The notes under the pieces: generated by a model
The model's database searches: none
Told to the model about the DNA's origin: nothing
What the model saw: only the letters and a program-made list of their open reading frames with translations
In this document: positions 38,328 through 47,717 of the stretch, in pieces
Layout: each line of letters starts with the position of its first letter
Numbering within the stretch: position 1 is the stretch's first letter
Assembly: GCF_000988205.1 (NCBI RefSeq)
Contig: NZ_LAYQ01000013.1
Location: 1-64,000 of the forward strand
Length of the DNA stretch: 64,000 nt
Direction: 5' to 3'
DNA from: Corynebacterium minutissimum
GTDB lineage: Bacteria; Actinomycetota; Actinomycetes; Mycobacteriales; Mycobacteriaceae
Made by a program: the position numbers and the translations under genes

Positions 38328-39644
38328 CTAGGCCAGTGGAACCAGGAGTGCCAGGGTTTCAAAGTGATGTGTCCCGGGGAAAGCATTCACCATGGCGAGG
38401 CGCTTCGCGCGGTAACCATGCTCCGACCAAGCAGCCAAGTCCCGGGCGAACGTAGCAGGATCGCAACCGATATGCAGGATGCGTTGCGGCTTTGCCGCGG
38501 CGACAGCGGCCACCACGTCGTTGCCAGCACCGGTACGCGGCGGATCCAAAATCACCGACGCCGGCTGCGGAAGCTGGCTGGCCACCTGCTCCACCTTGGC
38601 GGTGCGGAAGTGCACGTCAATGCCTGCGAGCCCCGGCTGCGGCGCCGCTGCTGCGGGCGAATAATCGACGGAATACACGGTCGTGTGCCCGCCCTGGGGT
38701 GCGGTGACCTCTGCGAGCGCGGGAACGAACAGGCCAACGCCGCCATACAGATCCCAGGCCACTGCATGTACAGCGGACTCGTCCGCTGCCTCAGGTTCAC
38801 CGCCGTTCCCGTGGCCTTCTGCGCCGAGCCACTCGCGTGCAAGGCTGGTGTAAACGTCCGGTGCTCCGACGTGCGCCTGCCAAAAAGCGGTGGGCGGGAA
38901 GCGGAACTCGTGGCCGTCAGCACGCTGCACCACGTTCTCAGTTGGCGCCTCGATGACCTCTCGAATGGTCTCGATTCGCCGCCCCCGCGGCGCCTTCCGG
39001 GTTTCCACGACGTGCCTATTGCCGTCGCTATCCATGACCGCGATTACCTCTGCACCTGGATTAAAGGTACGGGCATCAGGCCCCACTAGGCCGTCGACGA
39101 GCCCCGGAATCAGCTGGCTGCACGCAACGTCGGTGACGAGCTCCGTGGAGCCACGCTTGCGCAGACCAGCACGGCCCTGCTTGTCGACGCCCAACCGCAC
39201 TCGCGTACGCCACCCGCGATGCGGTGCCACATCGATGGTCTCGACGTCGGGAGCATCCTCGATGTGAGCCACGCGGCGCAGCTGATCGAGCAAGACTGCG
39301 ACCTTGATGTCTGGCTCCGCCGCGGGATCGAGCTCAGCGAAGTCACAACAGCCAGCGCCACGCTGCGCGGCCGGGCACGCAGATTCGACACGGTAGGGCC
39401 CAGGTTGTACGACGGAACTCAGCGCGGCTTCCACAAAGGACTTCTTCACCTTGGTCGCAGTCACCGTGACATGGTCGCCGGGGAAGGCACCCGGGACGAA
39501 GCACACGCGCCCGTCGGGGGCCGCCCCGATTCCGACACCGCCGTGCCCCATACGTTCGATGGTGGTGTCGAATGACTGCCCTTTGCTCAGGCTTCCGGCA
39601 GCGGCGCTCTGATCTTTCGCGGAGTTGTGATCAGTCGCGGTCAT
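38328..39644 (-). CDS. TrmA/RumA family class I SAM-dependent RNA m5U methyltransferase
   Basis: 438 residues from ATG 39644 (AAGGAGA upstream). It has an N-terminal TRAM domain (ERMGHGGVGIGA), a Cys-rich segment ACPAAQRGAGCCDFAEL that may hold an iron-sulfur cluster, the SAM motif WDLYGGVGLFVPAL, and the catalytic region ILDPPRTGAG and HIGCDPATFARD. It methylates uridine in rRNA or tRNA; the exact target is not deducible. It overlaps the DUF3159 stop by 14 bp. Confidence 0.88.
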   Translation of the reverse strand: MTATDHNSAKDQSAAAGSLSKGQSFDTTIERMGHGGVGIGAAPDGRVCFVPGAFPGDHVTVTATKVKKSFVEAALSSVVQPGPYRVESACPAAQRGAGCCDFAELDPAAEPDIKVAVLLDQLRRVAHIEDAPDVETIDVAPHRGWRTRVRLGVDKQGRAGLRKRGSTELVTDVACSQLIPGLVDGLVGPDARTFNPGAEVIAVMDSDGNRHVVETRKAPRGRRIETIREVIEAPTENVVQRADGHEFRFPPTAFWQAHVGAPDVYTSLAREWLGAEGHGNGGEPEAADESAVHAVAWDLYGGVGLFVPALAEVTAPQGGHTTVYSVDYSPAAAAPQPGLAGIDVHFRTAKVEQVASQLPQPASVILDPPRTGAGNDVVAAVAAAKPQRILHIGCDPATFARDLAAWSEHGYRAKRLAMVNAFPGTHHFETLALLVPLA

Positions 39645-40452
39645 GGATCTTCTCCTTAGAGTTGTCGCCGCCCTGCGACGTAGTGTCGCCGCCCTGTGCT
39701 TCCTCCACGGCGGCATTCGCGCGGCGCACCATCCAGATAGTGAGGAGGGTGACAATACCCGTTAACGGCCAGCCCATGAGAATGCGGACGATACCAAGCG
39801 TTGTGGTGGCATCGGCATCGTAGAGCGCGCGTTGCACCGCAAAACGGGCGATGAACACCGTCGCCCACCCGGCGGTGGCATAGGCATAGGAGCGTCGCGC
39901 CCGTGGCACTGTGCGCCACCCCATGTCCTCACCGTTGAGGCCTTTCCATACCACGCCGACAAGCGGCCAGCGCAGAATAATGGAAACGATCGCGACGATG
40001 AACAGCACGAGCGACATCCAAATTCCGTAGAGGAAATAGCCTTTGGCATCCCCGGTAAACCACGCGATTCCGGCGCAGATGGCCACGCCCAGCAGACCAG
40101 AAAAAGCTGGTTGCAGGGTTTCCTTGCGGGCAAGGCGCCACAGGCTGATAGCCAGCGCCACGCCCAGTGCCGCAACAAGCGCCGGCCCCAACCCCCAGAC
40201 GTTGTTGACCGGGATGAGAACCAGCACGGGCAGGGTCGCAGACACGAGCCCGGTCAGCCCACCCATCTGGTCGAGCAACGACGGCTCCGGATCAGCTTCT
40301 GGCGACACCGTCGCTTGTTCCGCCGCCATGTCGGCGCCAGGATTCGAGGATGGCTCAGGGGCAGGTTCAGTAGCGCGCTCGGCGCTATCGTGGTCATGCG
40401 CAGACGCCGGGGTGCGGTAAGGCTCGCGCTCTTCGGGAGTAGGGCTGGTCAC
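39631..40452 (-). CDS. DUF3159 integral membrane protein
   Basis: 273 residues: a hydrophilic Glu/Pro/Ala-rich N-terminus of about 60 residues, then five to six helices with the family blocks LVSATLPVLVLIPVNNVWGLGPA and SYAYATAGWATVFIARFAVQ. Function unknown. Conserved neighbour of the methyltransferase and DUF3710 genes. The start is preceded by AAGGACC. Confidence 0.85.
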   Translation of the reverse strand: MTSPTPEEREPYRTPASAHDHDSAERATEPAPEPSSNPGADMAAEQATVSPEADPEPSLLDQMGGLTGLVSATLPVLVLIPVNNVWGLGPALVAALGVALAISLWRLARKETLQPAFSGLLGVAICAGIAWFTGDAKGYFLYGIWMSLVLFIVAIVSIILRWPLVGVVWKGLNGEDMGWRTVPRARRSYAYATAGWATVFIARFAVQRALYDADATTTLGIVRILMGWPLTGIVTLLTIWMVRRANAAVEEAQGGDTTSQGGDNSKEKIHDRD

Positions 40453-40512
40453 GTGCTTAAGGGGTCCTTTTCGGTAGTGCCGGAGGGGTCTGGACCGGCA
40501 GGCTGAAGTGCG

Positions 40513-41429
40513 CTACTTGTTCTCGTTGTCTTCGAGGTCGCGCAACTGCTCGCGGGCCTGGGACTCCGCGGTCTTCTCTGTATCCGTGGCCGTGTCCGCT
40601 GCCGCTGCACTATCCGCGCTGTCTGCCTGCGCGGCCTGCTGCTGGCGTTCCTTCAGCGCCTGCTGAACTTGCTCAGCCAGCTGCTGCGGAAGCGTGACAG
40701 GCAGGGAGCTGCCAGCCAGGATGGGATCCTCACCGCGGTAGACAAAGGTGCGGGCAACGACTTCGCGCCCTAGCTGCGCCAATTCCTCTTCCTTGCCGGC
40801 AGGTGCAGCCAGGGTCAGGCGGTACATCCACCGCGGCCCCTCCACACCGATAATGCGTATGCCGCCTTTCTCGCTGCTGCCGACGATCTCAGAACCCCAC
40901 GGGCCATCCTCCGGGTGGGCAGCAAAACCATCGGCTTCCAAGCCTTTGATGATGTCCTCCGCAGACTCCGCCCACTGCCCCGGCGTGCGCGGCGCGGCAA
41001 AGGCCACTGGGTCATGCGGCCGTGTGGGGTGAGAATGTGGAGCATGCGCGGGCCTTCCTGACCCATCTCCACCTGGACCTGTGAGCCCTTCGGCAGCGGG
41101 ATGCGCAGTGAGCCCAGATCTAACAGGCCTACGGAGAAGTCCTCAAAGTTAAACTCAGCGATGTCGACATTATCCCCATCGTAGGGACCCATGTCGCCGT
41201 TGATGGCATCGTGAGCCACAGCCTTCACGGCTAGAGAAGCCTGAGCATCATCTTCATCCTCACGGACAAGACCAGCGGTTGGCTCGGGAGCGGCCTCAGC
41301 GGCGCCATCGTTTGCGTTCTCCGCTGCCGGGTTCACTGTGGTGGTGTCCTCGGCCACGGCCTCGGTAGCCGCCTCTTCCTGGTGGACGGCAGGGTTCTTC
41401 TTCTTTTTTCCAAAGGGCCACATCGCCAT
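40513..41429 (-). pseudogene. DUF3710 family protein, frameshifted
   Basis: About 305 residues once repaired. The N-terminus MAMWPFGKKKK and an acidic stretch precede GPYDGDNVDIAEFNFEDFSVGLLDLGSLRIPLP and VQVEMGQEGPRMLHILTPHGRMT. There the frame breaks at GACCCAGTGG (plus strand 41009-41011), where one C of a C-run seems lost. The other frame continues VAFAAPRTPGQWAESAEDI to the Gln/Ala/Asp-rich tail. Function unknown; conserved next to dut in actinobacteria. Start has GAGGAAGGC upstream. Read error is the likelier explanation. Confidence 0.82.
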
Positions 41430-41468
41430 AGTTTAAGCCTTCCTCATTCCGTGTCTGCTTTGTTGAAC

Positions 41469-41945
41469 TTAGTTAACGCCGGTTGATCCATACCCGCCGT
41501 CGCCACGAGCGGTGTCATCAAGTTCCTCGACTTCCTGGAAGCCCACCAGCTCCACGCGTTGGACAATCAACTGCGCGATACGCATTCCCCGCGTGACCTC
41601 AAAGGTCTCCTCTGGGTCGTGATTAATAAGGCATACTTTAATCTCACCGCGATACTCGGCGTCAATGGTGCCGGGGGTATTCACGACGGAAATGCCGTGC
41701 TTGGCCGCCAGGCCCGAGCGCGGGTGGACCAAGCCTACCGTGCCCATCGGCAGGGCAAGGGCAATGCCCGTACCGACAAGAGCGCGCTCGCCGGGCCGCA
41801 AAATAACGTCGTGAGCAGCGTAGAGATCCGCGCCCGCATCGCCGCCGTGAGCGCGATGCGGTAGCGGAAGCTCCTTATCAAGGCGCTTGACCTGAATGTC
41901 GCCGAAGGGACTAACCGGATCTACGAGAGGGTGTTGCTCATTCAC
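41469..41945 (-). CDS. dut: Deoxyuridine 5'-triphosphate nucleotidohydrolase
   Basis: 158 residues from GTG 41945. All five trimeric dUTPase motifs are present: [46 protein letters not shown] and the C-terminal [10 protein letters not shown]. It removes dUTP and supplies dUMP. TAGGCT ends 7 bp before the start, so the mRNA is probably leaderless. It is divergent from DUF3093. Confidence 0.95.
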   Translation of the reverse strand: MNEQHPLVDPVSPFGDIQVKRLDKELPLPHRAHGGDAGADLYAAHDVILRPGERALVGTGIALALPMGTVGLVHPRSGLAAKHGISVVNTPGTIDAEYRGEIKVCLINHDPEETFEVTRGMRIAQLIVQRVELVGFQEVEELDDTARGDGGYGSTGVN

Positions 41946-42069
41946 GCGGCCCAGCCTACCTTGTCCCCTCCATCCCCAACCGTCAGGGCTGGAAGCCGCG
42001 TCAGCCTGGCAGCCGCGCCTACTCTGCGTGTTGGGCTCTCCCCTTCCCCGACGGCTAGACTCGAAGGTC

Positions 42070-42606
42070 ATGACTTCGAGTTCTTCGTCTGCTTCCCCCT
42101 CGGCACCAGCCGCTTCCCCAGTGATCCTCTACCGTGAGCGCCAATGGGTGCCGTGGTACTGGTGGCTGATGGCCGCCTTTGTTGTGGCGATCTCCACCGC
42201 CACAGTCAGCCTCAACCGTGGAATCATGTGGGTCATCGTCCCCGCCATCCTGCTCAGTGCCATCGCCGCGTGGGTCCTGCTGACATGGTCCAACACGGTG
42301 GTGCAGGTGGAACAGGATGCCGACGGCACACGGTGGCTCACCGTCAAGGACGCGCAGCTGCCGAACGATGTTGTCGCCCGCAGTACCGCGGTGCCGGCCA
42401 CTGCACGCCGCAACGCGCTCGGTCCACAGCTCGATCCGGCTGCCTTCCTCGTCACACACGGCTGGGTACCCGAACACGTCATGCTCGTCCTCGATGACCC
42501 CGAAGATCCAACGCCCTACTGGCTCATCGGATCCACCAACCCCGAAAAACTCCTCGCAGCCTTTGTCCCCGAGCAGGCCGCAGCAGCTACAAGGCGCAGC
42601 AATTAA
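42070..42606 (+). CDS. DUF3093 membrane protein
   Basis: 178 residues with a Ser/Ala/Pro-rich start, then [20 protein letters not shown] and a second helix ([22 protein letters not shown]), and a cytoplasmic domain ending in [20 protein letters not shown]. The family is of unknown function and is placed opposite dut across actinobacteria. TAGACT lies 8 bp before the ATG, indicating a leaderless start. Confidence 0.87.
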   Translation: MTSSSSSASPSAPAASPVILYRERQWVPWYWWLMAAFVVAISTATVSLNRGIMWVIVPAILLSAIAAWVLLTWSNTVVQVEQDADGTRWLTVKDAQLPNDVVARSTAVPATARRNALGPQLDPAAFLVTHGWVPEHVMLVLDDPEDPTPYWLIGSTNPEKLLAAFVPEQAAAATRRSN

Positions 42607-42650
42607 GGCTTGAATTAAGGCCTCAGCCACGCCTCGGTGAAACTGGCCTA

Positions 42651-42941
42651 CTAGGCGCAGTCCATGCAGACTGGCTCGCCGTCCTCTTCATGGTCAAGGC
42701 GCTTGTTGGACTGCACCAAGAAACATACAGAGCAGGTGAACTCGTTTTCTTTGCGCGGAACGACGGTGACGTTGAGCTCTTCACCGGTCAGGTCCACTGA
42801 CGGCGGTTCGAAGGCCTCGACGATTTCTCCATCGTCATCCATGCCATTGTTGTCGTTTTCAGCCGCCTTCAGGCCCTCGAGGGAATCGGCCTCGAGGTCG
42901 TCTTCAGCGCGGCGACGCGGTGCGTCATAATCCGTGGCCAT
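42651..42941 (-). CDS. DUF4193 zinc-ribbon protein
   Basis: 96 residues, acidic, starting MATDYDAPRRR with the typical VTVVPRKENEFTCSVCFLV and ending PVCMDCA. The CxxC pairs CSVC and CMDC should bind zinc. Function unknown; a conserved actinobacterial gene close to sigA. Confidence 0.9.
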   Translation of the reverse strand: MATDYDAPRRRAEDDLEADSLEGLKAAENDNNGMDDDGEIVEAFEPPSVDLTGEELNVTVVPRKENEFTCSVCFLVQSNKRLDHEEDGEPVCMDCA

Positions 42942-43262
42942 AATGCTTGCCCCTGTGAGTCAGATCGATAGGTATGTGTGTTTATCGACGGCATCCTAAA
43001 CCAGACTGGCCTCTGTGTCACACTCGCCCCGCCGTGGGGGCACCAAACCCTGCACTATCCTACCCCCTATTACTCCTCCTTTACCCCTGTGAGCTGCTAA
43101 TTCCAGCCCTTTAGCGAGCCACGAAGATTTCATCACAATGTGCACCTATCTCTAGCCCAAGGAGCACGTCACGCACCGCAAACCGCACGGCACTACCGCT
43201 ACTGCCCTTTTCATCGATGAGATCGTGCCGCATCATCGCGCGAGTGCACATAGACTGTCGGT
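42942..43262. promoter_or_regulatory. Divergent intergenic region between DUF4193 and ppgK
   Basis: 321 bp without a gene. For DUF4193, TGTGAC (43022-43017), an 18-bp spacer and TAGGAT (42998-42993) form a plausible promoter. GCCCC-GCCGTG-GGGGC (43026-43041) is a short GC hairpin just upstream of it. For ppgK, TAGACT (43251-43256) lies 6 bp before the ATG. Confidence 0.45.
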
Positions 43263-44060
43263 ATGACCGCCCATGAATCGCAGCACCAGGACACGAAACC
43301 GAGCCCCCAGCACGAAGGCCACGCCTTCGGCATCGATGTTGGAGGCTCTGGCATCAAGGGTGCCGAAGTCGACCTCGCAACGGGAGAGTTCGTTGGTGAC
43401 CGCCTCAAGATTGCTACTCCCCAGCCCGCAACACCGGACGCCGTCGCCAAGGTGATTGCCCAGATCATCGAAGAGAAGAACTGGGACGGTCCCGTCGGCA
43501 TTACCATGCCAGCGGTGGTAAAGGACCAGGTAATCCGCAGCGCGGCAAACATTGATAAATCCTGGATCGGCACGGATGCACAGGAATTGTTGAGCTCATA
43601 CCTCGACGTTCCTTTTACCGTGCTTAACGACGCCGACGCGGCCGGCCTCGCCGAGGTGGCTTATGGCGACGAGATTGCGCGCTCCGGCCCCGTCATCTTC
43701 CTCACTTTGGGCACTGGTATTGGTTCCGCTTTCCTGCTAGATGGCCAGCTTTTCCCCAATACGGAGATTGGGCACCTCATCGTTGGCGAGAAGGAGGCGG
43801 AGCACCAAGCTTCTTCAGCCGTCAAGGACCGCGAGGGGCTCAAAACCAAGCAGTGGGCGAAGCGCGTCAACCGCGTACTCCACGAGTATGAGGCCCTGTT
43901 TAACCCTTCAGCCTTCGTCATCGGCGGGGGAATTTCCCGCAAGTTTGACAAGTGGGGAGAGCACCTCCGCATCGAAACGCCGGTCGTTGCAGCTCAGCTT
44001 CGTAATCGCGCCGGTATAGTAGGCGCAGCCATGGCAGCACAAGAAGGTATTCGCCCATAA
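43263..44060 (+). CDS. ppgK: Polyphosphate glucokinase
   Basis: 265 residues of the ROK/ASKHA fold. It phosphorylates glucose with polyphosphate or [20 protein letters not shown] is the phosphate-binding site with the extra Lys typical of PpgK, and [15 protein letters not shown] and [17 protein letters not shown] hold the catalytic Asp and sugar contacts. Next to sigA, as in mycobacteria. Confidence 0.94.
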   Translation: MTAHESQHQDTKPSPQHEGHAFGIDVGGSGIKGAEVDLATGEFVGDRLKIATPQPATPDAVAKVIAQIIEEKNWDGPVGITMPAVVKDQVIRSAANIDKSWIGTDAQELLSSYLDVPFTVLNDADAAGLAEVAYGDEIARSGPVIFLTLGTGIGSAFLLDGQLFPNTEIGHLIVGEKEAEHQASSAVKDREGLKTKQWAKRVNRVLHEYEALFNPSAFVIGGGISRKFDKWGEHLRIETPVVAAQLRNRAGIVGAAMAAQEGIRP

Positions 44061-44121
44061 GGCAACCGGGGGCCAGCATTTCCGAGTTGACCCCAGTCAC
44101 CGCCTAGTGCAAGAAATGATC

Positions 44122-44127
44122 TATACT
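44122..44127 (+). promoter_or_regulatory. Possible -10 element for sigA
   Basis: TATACT in AATGATCTATACTGGGC, 135 bp upstream of the sigA start. No good -35 lies at standard spacing, so this is tentative. Confidence 0.35.
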
Positions 44128-44262
44128 GGGCTGTCGATTATCCAATATCCAGCGGCGCGCCTCCCCTGCTCATCTCGGAGGCGGGCTAGCATCGGGGACT
44201 AGTCGCGACTAACTTGCGCGTCCCCATAGTTTCCACTCAGAGAGCAAGTCGAAAGGGCGTAC

Positions 44263-45735
44263 GTGGCAGCCACTGATTCTTCAGACCAGGTACTCGGCGC
44301 GGGCGAGAGCACCTCCGAGGCATCTGCACCTGCACAGAAGACCGCCAAAAAGACGGCAAAAAAGACCGCTAAGAAAACGGCCAAGAAAACCGCGAAAAAG
44401 ACCGCCAAAAAGACAGCCAAGAAAACGGCTAAAAAGACGGCCAAGAAGGCAACAAAGAAGACCACCCGCAAGTCTGCACAAAAGGCCACAAAGAAGACGG
44501 CCAAGAAGACTGTGCGTAAGTCAGCAGCCACGAAGGCAACGTCGCCTGAAGCTGCTGAGTCTTCCGAGGATCTCGCCGAGGATCAGACCGACGAGTTGGA
44601 CGCCGACACCACTGACGATGCCGATATCGATTTCGATCCGGACAACGCCGAGATGGATGATGAAGACGAGTTCGGCGACGACGATGATGACCTCGAGGGC
44701 GACGACGCTGATGAGGACGAGGACGATGGTTCCTCGGTCTGGGACGAGGATGAGTCCGCAGCCCTGCGCCAAGCCCGCAAGGATGCGGAGCTGACCGCGT
44801 CGGCAGACTCTGTCCGCGCCTACCTGAAGCAAATCGGTAAGGTCGCCCTGCTCAATGCCGAGCAAGAGGTCTCCCTCGCCAAGCGAATCGAGGCTGGCCT
44901 CTACGCTCAGTACCGCATGGATGAGATGGAAAAGGCCCGTGCCGAAGGCGACAAGGCCGCCAAGCTTTCCCCCATGGAAAAGCGTGACATGCGTGCCATC
45001 GCTCGTGATGGCCGCAAGGCGAAGAACCACCTTCTCGAGGCAAACCTGCGTCTCGTGGTGTCCTTGGCCAAGCGCTACACCGGCCGCGGCATGGCCTTCT
45101 TGGATCTCATCCAGGAGGGCAACTTGGGTCTCATCCGCGCTGTTGAGAAGTTTGACTACACCAAGGGCTACAAGTTCTCCACGTATGCCACCTGGTGGAT
45201 CCGTCAGGCTATTACCCGCGCGATGGCAGACCAAGCACGCACCATCCGCATTCCTGTGCACATGGTCGAGGTCATCAACAAGCTGGGCCGCATCCAGCGA
45301 GAGCTGCTGCAGGATTTGGGCCGCGAGCCCACGCCGCTGGAGCTGGCGAAGGAAATGGACATCACCGAGGAAAAGGTGCTGGAAATCCAGCAGTACGCTC
45401 GTGAACCCATCTCCTTGGACCAGACCATCGGTGATGAGGGTGACTCCCAGCTGGGTGACTTCATCGAGGACTCCGAGGCCGTCATTGCTGTCGACGCGGT
45501 CTCCTTCACCTTGCTGCAAGACCAGCTGCAGGACGTGCTCACGACCCTGTCTGAACGTGAGGCGGGCGTGGTTCGTCTGCGCTTCGGCCTCACCGATGGC
45601 ATGCCGCGCACTTTAGACGAAATCGGCCAAGTCTATGGTGTCACCCGCGAACGTATTCGCCAGATCGAGTCCAAGACCATGTCCAAGCTGCGCCACCCTT
45701 CGCGCTCCCAGGTGCTGCGAGACTATCTCGACTAA
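44263..45735 (+). CDS. sigA: Primary sigma factor SigA (RpoD) with TAKK-repeat N-terminus
   Basis: 490 residues from GTG 44263. Residues 27-62 are nine TAKK tetrapeptides, followed by further Lys/Thr-rich sequence and an acidic stretch ([20 protein letters not shown], about 127-150). Region 1.2 begins [15 protein letters not shown]; region 2 has [16 protein letters not shown] and [13 protein letters not shown]; region 4 has [20 protein letters not shown]. It is the housekeeping sigma subunit. The conserved regions are intact; the low-complexity N-terminus resembles histone H1-like tails and may bind DNA or polyphosphate. Confidence 0.96.
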   Translation: MAATDSSDQVLGAGESTSEASAPAQKTAKKTAKKTAKKTAKKTAKKTAKKTAKKTAKKTAKKATKKTTRKSAQKATKKTAKKTVRKSAATKATSPEAAESSEDLAEDQTDELDADTTDDADIDFDPDNAEMDDEDEFGDDDDDLEGDDADEDEDDGSSVWDEDESAALRQARKDAELTASADSVRAYLKQIGKVALLNAEQEVSLAKRIEAGLYAQYRMDEMEKARAEGDKAAKLSPMEKRDMRAIARDGRKAKNHLLEANLRLVVSLAKRYTGRGMAFLDLIQEGNLGLIRAVEKFDYTKGYKFSTYATWWIRQAITRAMADQARTIRIPVHMVEVINKLGRIQRELLQDLGREPTPLELAKEMDITEEKVLEIQQYAREPISLDQTIGDEGDSQLGDFIEDSEAVIAVDAVSFTLLQDQLQDVLTTLSEREAGVVRLRFGLTDGMPRTLDEIGQVYGVTRERIRQIESKTMSKLRHPSRSQVLRDYLD

Positions 45736-45753
45736 GCCCGCGGACACGACAAT

Positions 45754-45788
45754 GGCGGCGAGGAAAGATTTCCTCGCCGCCACTTTTC
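45754..45788 (+). terminator. Rho-independent terminator of sigA
   Basis: GGCGGCGAGGAA (45754-45765) pairs perfectly with TTCCTCGCCGCC (45770-45781), loop AGAT, followed by ACTTTTCTTT. It starts 19 bp after the stop. Confidence 0.9.
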
Positions 45789-45822
45789 TTTATGTATCAG
45801 GGCTCTGGGTTTCCTAGCAGCT

Positions 45823-46209
45823 CTAGGGATTGAGTCCCATGACCACCATCATGGCCATGGGAACGAACGGTGCGATACAACTCCAACAGAATCCGATGAT
45901 CATCCCGGACACTGTGATGCCGGTTCGCCTATGCTCCGGGCTTCGCCCTGATCCGAGGATGAGCGCCACGATCCCCAGCCCCACCGCGCACCATCCGGTA
46001 AAGATCGTCAGCATCGACGACAAGAATCCCACTGCACCCCACAAGAGTGTCAGTACGATGATGACGAGTGGCGGAAGCACCGCCAGCCCCAGTACCCACG
46101 GCGCGAGGGGATTCGGCGTGGAAGGGTGTTCTATCGGAGACGTGTACGACCCCGCAGAGGAGTAAGGGGAAGTATTCGGATAAGCCTGTACGTAATCGGG
46201 CTGGTTCAT
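45823..46209 (-). CDS. Small DUF4190-like membrane protein
   Basis: 128 residues from ATG 46209. A Pro/Ser/Tyr-rich N-terminus (PDYVQAYPNTSPYSSAG) precedes two to three helices with PLAPWVLGLAVLPPLVIIV and TGITVSGMIIGFCWSCIAP. The layout is like small DUF4190 proteins. Function unknown; it has no operon partner. Confidence 0.65.
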   Translation of the reverse strand: MNQPDYVQAYPNTSPYSSAGSYTSPIEHPSTPNPLAPWVLGLAVLPPLVIIVLTLLWGAVGFLSSMLTIFTGWCAVGLGIVALILGSGRSPEHRRTGITVSGMIIGFCWSCIAPFVPMAMMVVMGLNP

Positions 46210-46296
46210 GGATTCCCCGCTTTCAAGAGAACTCAACTAGGACGCTGCCTTTACCTTATTCGAAGGCATTGGAAGCGTCCTTTCATGCGGGGGACG

Positions 46297-46325
46297 GTGC
46301 CCGCACGCCGCACCATTCGGGGCAC
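46297..46325. repeat. Inverted repeat after the dha operon
   Basis: GTGCCC (46297-46302) and GGGCAC (46320-46325), with additional internal pairing, lies just beyond the dhaM stop. It may end the dha transcript but has no T-tract. Confidence 0.3.
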
Positions 46326-46329
46326 GCTT

Positions 46330-47040
46330 CTAACCGTCGAGCCCCAGCTCGATGGCCGTGGCAATCCGGTCGATGACTTCCTTATCGGAGACATCTCCGC
46401 TAATGGTCACCGATGCGCCCTGGCAAGCACCGAGCGACATCAGCATCATCGCGGAGTCTGCCTCTACTGCCTCACCGTTATAGGTAAGGACGATATCGCC
46501 CTCTGCTTCAGCCGCCATTTCAGCGATCTTGGACGCGGGACGGGCATGGAGTCCTGCTTCATCGGCAATAGTCACAGTCAGCGAGTATCGATGTGGATCT
46601 TCCTCTTGGTCTTGCTCGCGCACAGTCCCAGGAGCAGCAGGCTGCTGAGGAGTGAAAGCCTCGATGGCTCGTCTAGCAGCGTCAGCAACTGCCCCCAGAT
46701 CATCGCCTTGCTGGGCGGCGGTTGCCGCAGCGATAGTGGCCTCGACCAGTGGGGCATCAACGAACAGTGCTTGCTCTTCGTCCAGAAACTCAAGAACCGA
46801 CTCGACGGTCATCGTTGCCGAGCCCAAGTCCGTGAGCACGACAACGCTGAGACCTTGACCTATGGCGTGGCTGATAGCGCCCTCAATGAAGTCATAGGAC
46901 GTTCCGATACTGCCGTCTTCCAAGCCACCCGCAGGAAGAATGGTGACATCGGCGGCCATCTGGGCGGCGAGCTCAGCCAATCCTTCTGCGAGCTTCGCGG
47001 AATGCGAAACGAGAACGAGTCCAACGCGCGGCTGTGCCAT
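46330..47040 (-). CDS. dhaM: PTS-dependent dihydroxyacetone kinase phosphotransferase subunit DhaM (EIIA-HPr fusion)
   Basis: 236 residues. The N-terminal mannose-type EIIA domain has the phospho-His in LVLVSHSAKLAEG and TDLGSATMTVE. After a Gln/Pro/Glu linker, an HPr-like domain carries its own phospho-His in AGLHARPASKIAEMAA. It passes phosphate from the PTS to ADP bound on DhaL. Last gene of the dhaKLM set, 3 bp from dhaL. Confidence 0.92.
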   Translation of the reverse strand: MAQPRVGLVLVSHSAKLAEGLAELAAQMAADVTILPAGGLEDGSIGTSYDFIEGAISHAIGQGLSVVVLTDLGSATMTVESVLEFLDEEQALFVDAPLVEATIAAATAAQQGDDLGAVADAARRAIEAFTPQQPAAPGTVREQDQEEDPHRYSLTVTIADEAGLHARPASKIAEMAAEAEGDIVLTYNGEAVEADSAMMLMSLGACQGASVTISGDVSDKEVIDRIATAIELGLDG

Positions 47041-47043
47041 GCT

Positions 47044-47707
47044 CTACGCCCCCTTCCCAGTAGTCTCGGCGGCGTCAGCAGCCGCAGCGAGGAAAAGCGC
47101 CGAGGAGGCGGCACCCGGATCCTTGTGTCCGGCAGAGCGCTCGCCCAGGTAGGAAGCGCGTCCCTTAGTCGCAACCATCGGGATAGTAGCGTCCGCGCCG
47201 GCTGCGGCCGCGTCGGCAGCCGCGCGCAAGACCTCGGCGGGGCTCTGTGCGGCATCGGCGGCGTCGCGGGCAGCGCGCGCCGCTGGCGCCCAAGCATCGA
47301 CCATGGTCTTCTCCCTTCCGTTGCTTTGCCGCGGGTCATGATTCCCTCGAGGGCGGCCTCAATAAGCGCAGCCGTCGTAGAGGCATCAATGTCACCGGTG
47401 CCGGCGGCCTTCGCCGCACGCAAGAAGGCGGTGCCCAACAATGGGCCGGAGCTCCGCCGACGGTGGACATGAGAGTCTTCGCGGTTAGTTTGAGTACGTC
47501 AGCGACCGTTGAGTCATCCGACGAGATATCCGCAGCAACCTTGTCGACGACGGCGCGGAAACCACGGTCGACGTTTTCTCCATGGTCGCTATCGCCGATG
47601 ACACGGTCGAGCTCGATGAGCTCCTCACGGTGTTCACGCGCGGCCGCGGCACAGCTTTTCATCCATTCCTGTGCCCACGCGCTTGAAAGAGTTTCAGAAT
47701 TCGTCAT
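47044..47707 (-). pseudogene. dhaL: Dihydroxyacetone kinase ADP-binding subunit DhaL, two frameshifts
   Basis: About 221 residues when repaired. ATG 47707 starts MTNSETLSSAW; IGDSDHGENVDRGF is the nucleotide/Mg motif. After STVGGA the frame breaks at GAGCTCCGG (47449-47452, one T likely missing) and continues LLGTAFLRAAKAAGTGDIDA. A second break at GAAGGGAGAAG (47313-47315, one G likely missing) leads to MVDAWAPAARAARDAA and GRASYLGERSAGHKDPGAAS, the C-terminal family block. Both breaks are one-base losses in short runs, so the gene is probably functional in the organism. Confidence 0.82.
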
Positions 47708-47717
47708 AGTTAGATTG

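Noticed and set aside
40513-41429. Programmed frameshifting in the DUF3710 gene
   Set aside because: No slippery heptamer and downstream structure are evident, and the site is a C-run where read errors are common.
44341-44448. TAKK repeat as a DNA tandem repeat or CRISPR-like array
   Set aside because: Synonymous codons vary between units and the frame is kept, so it is a coding repeat.
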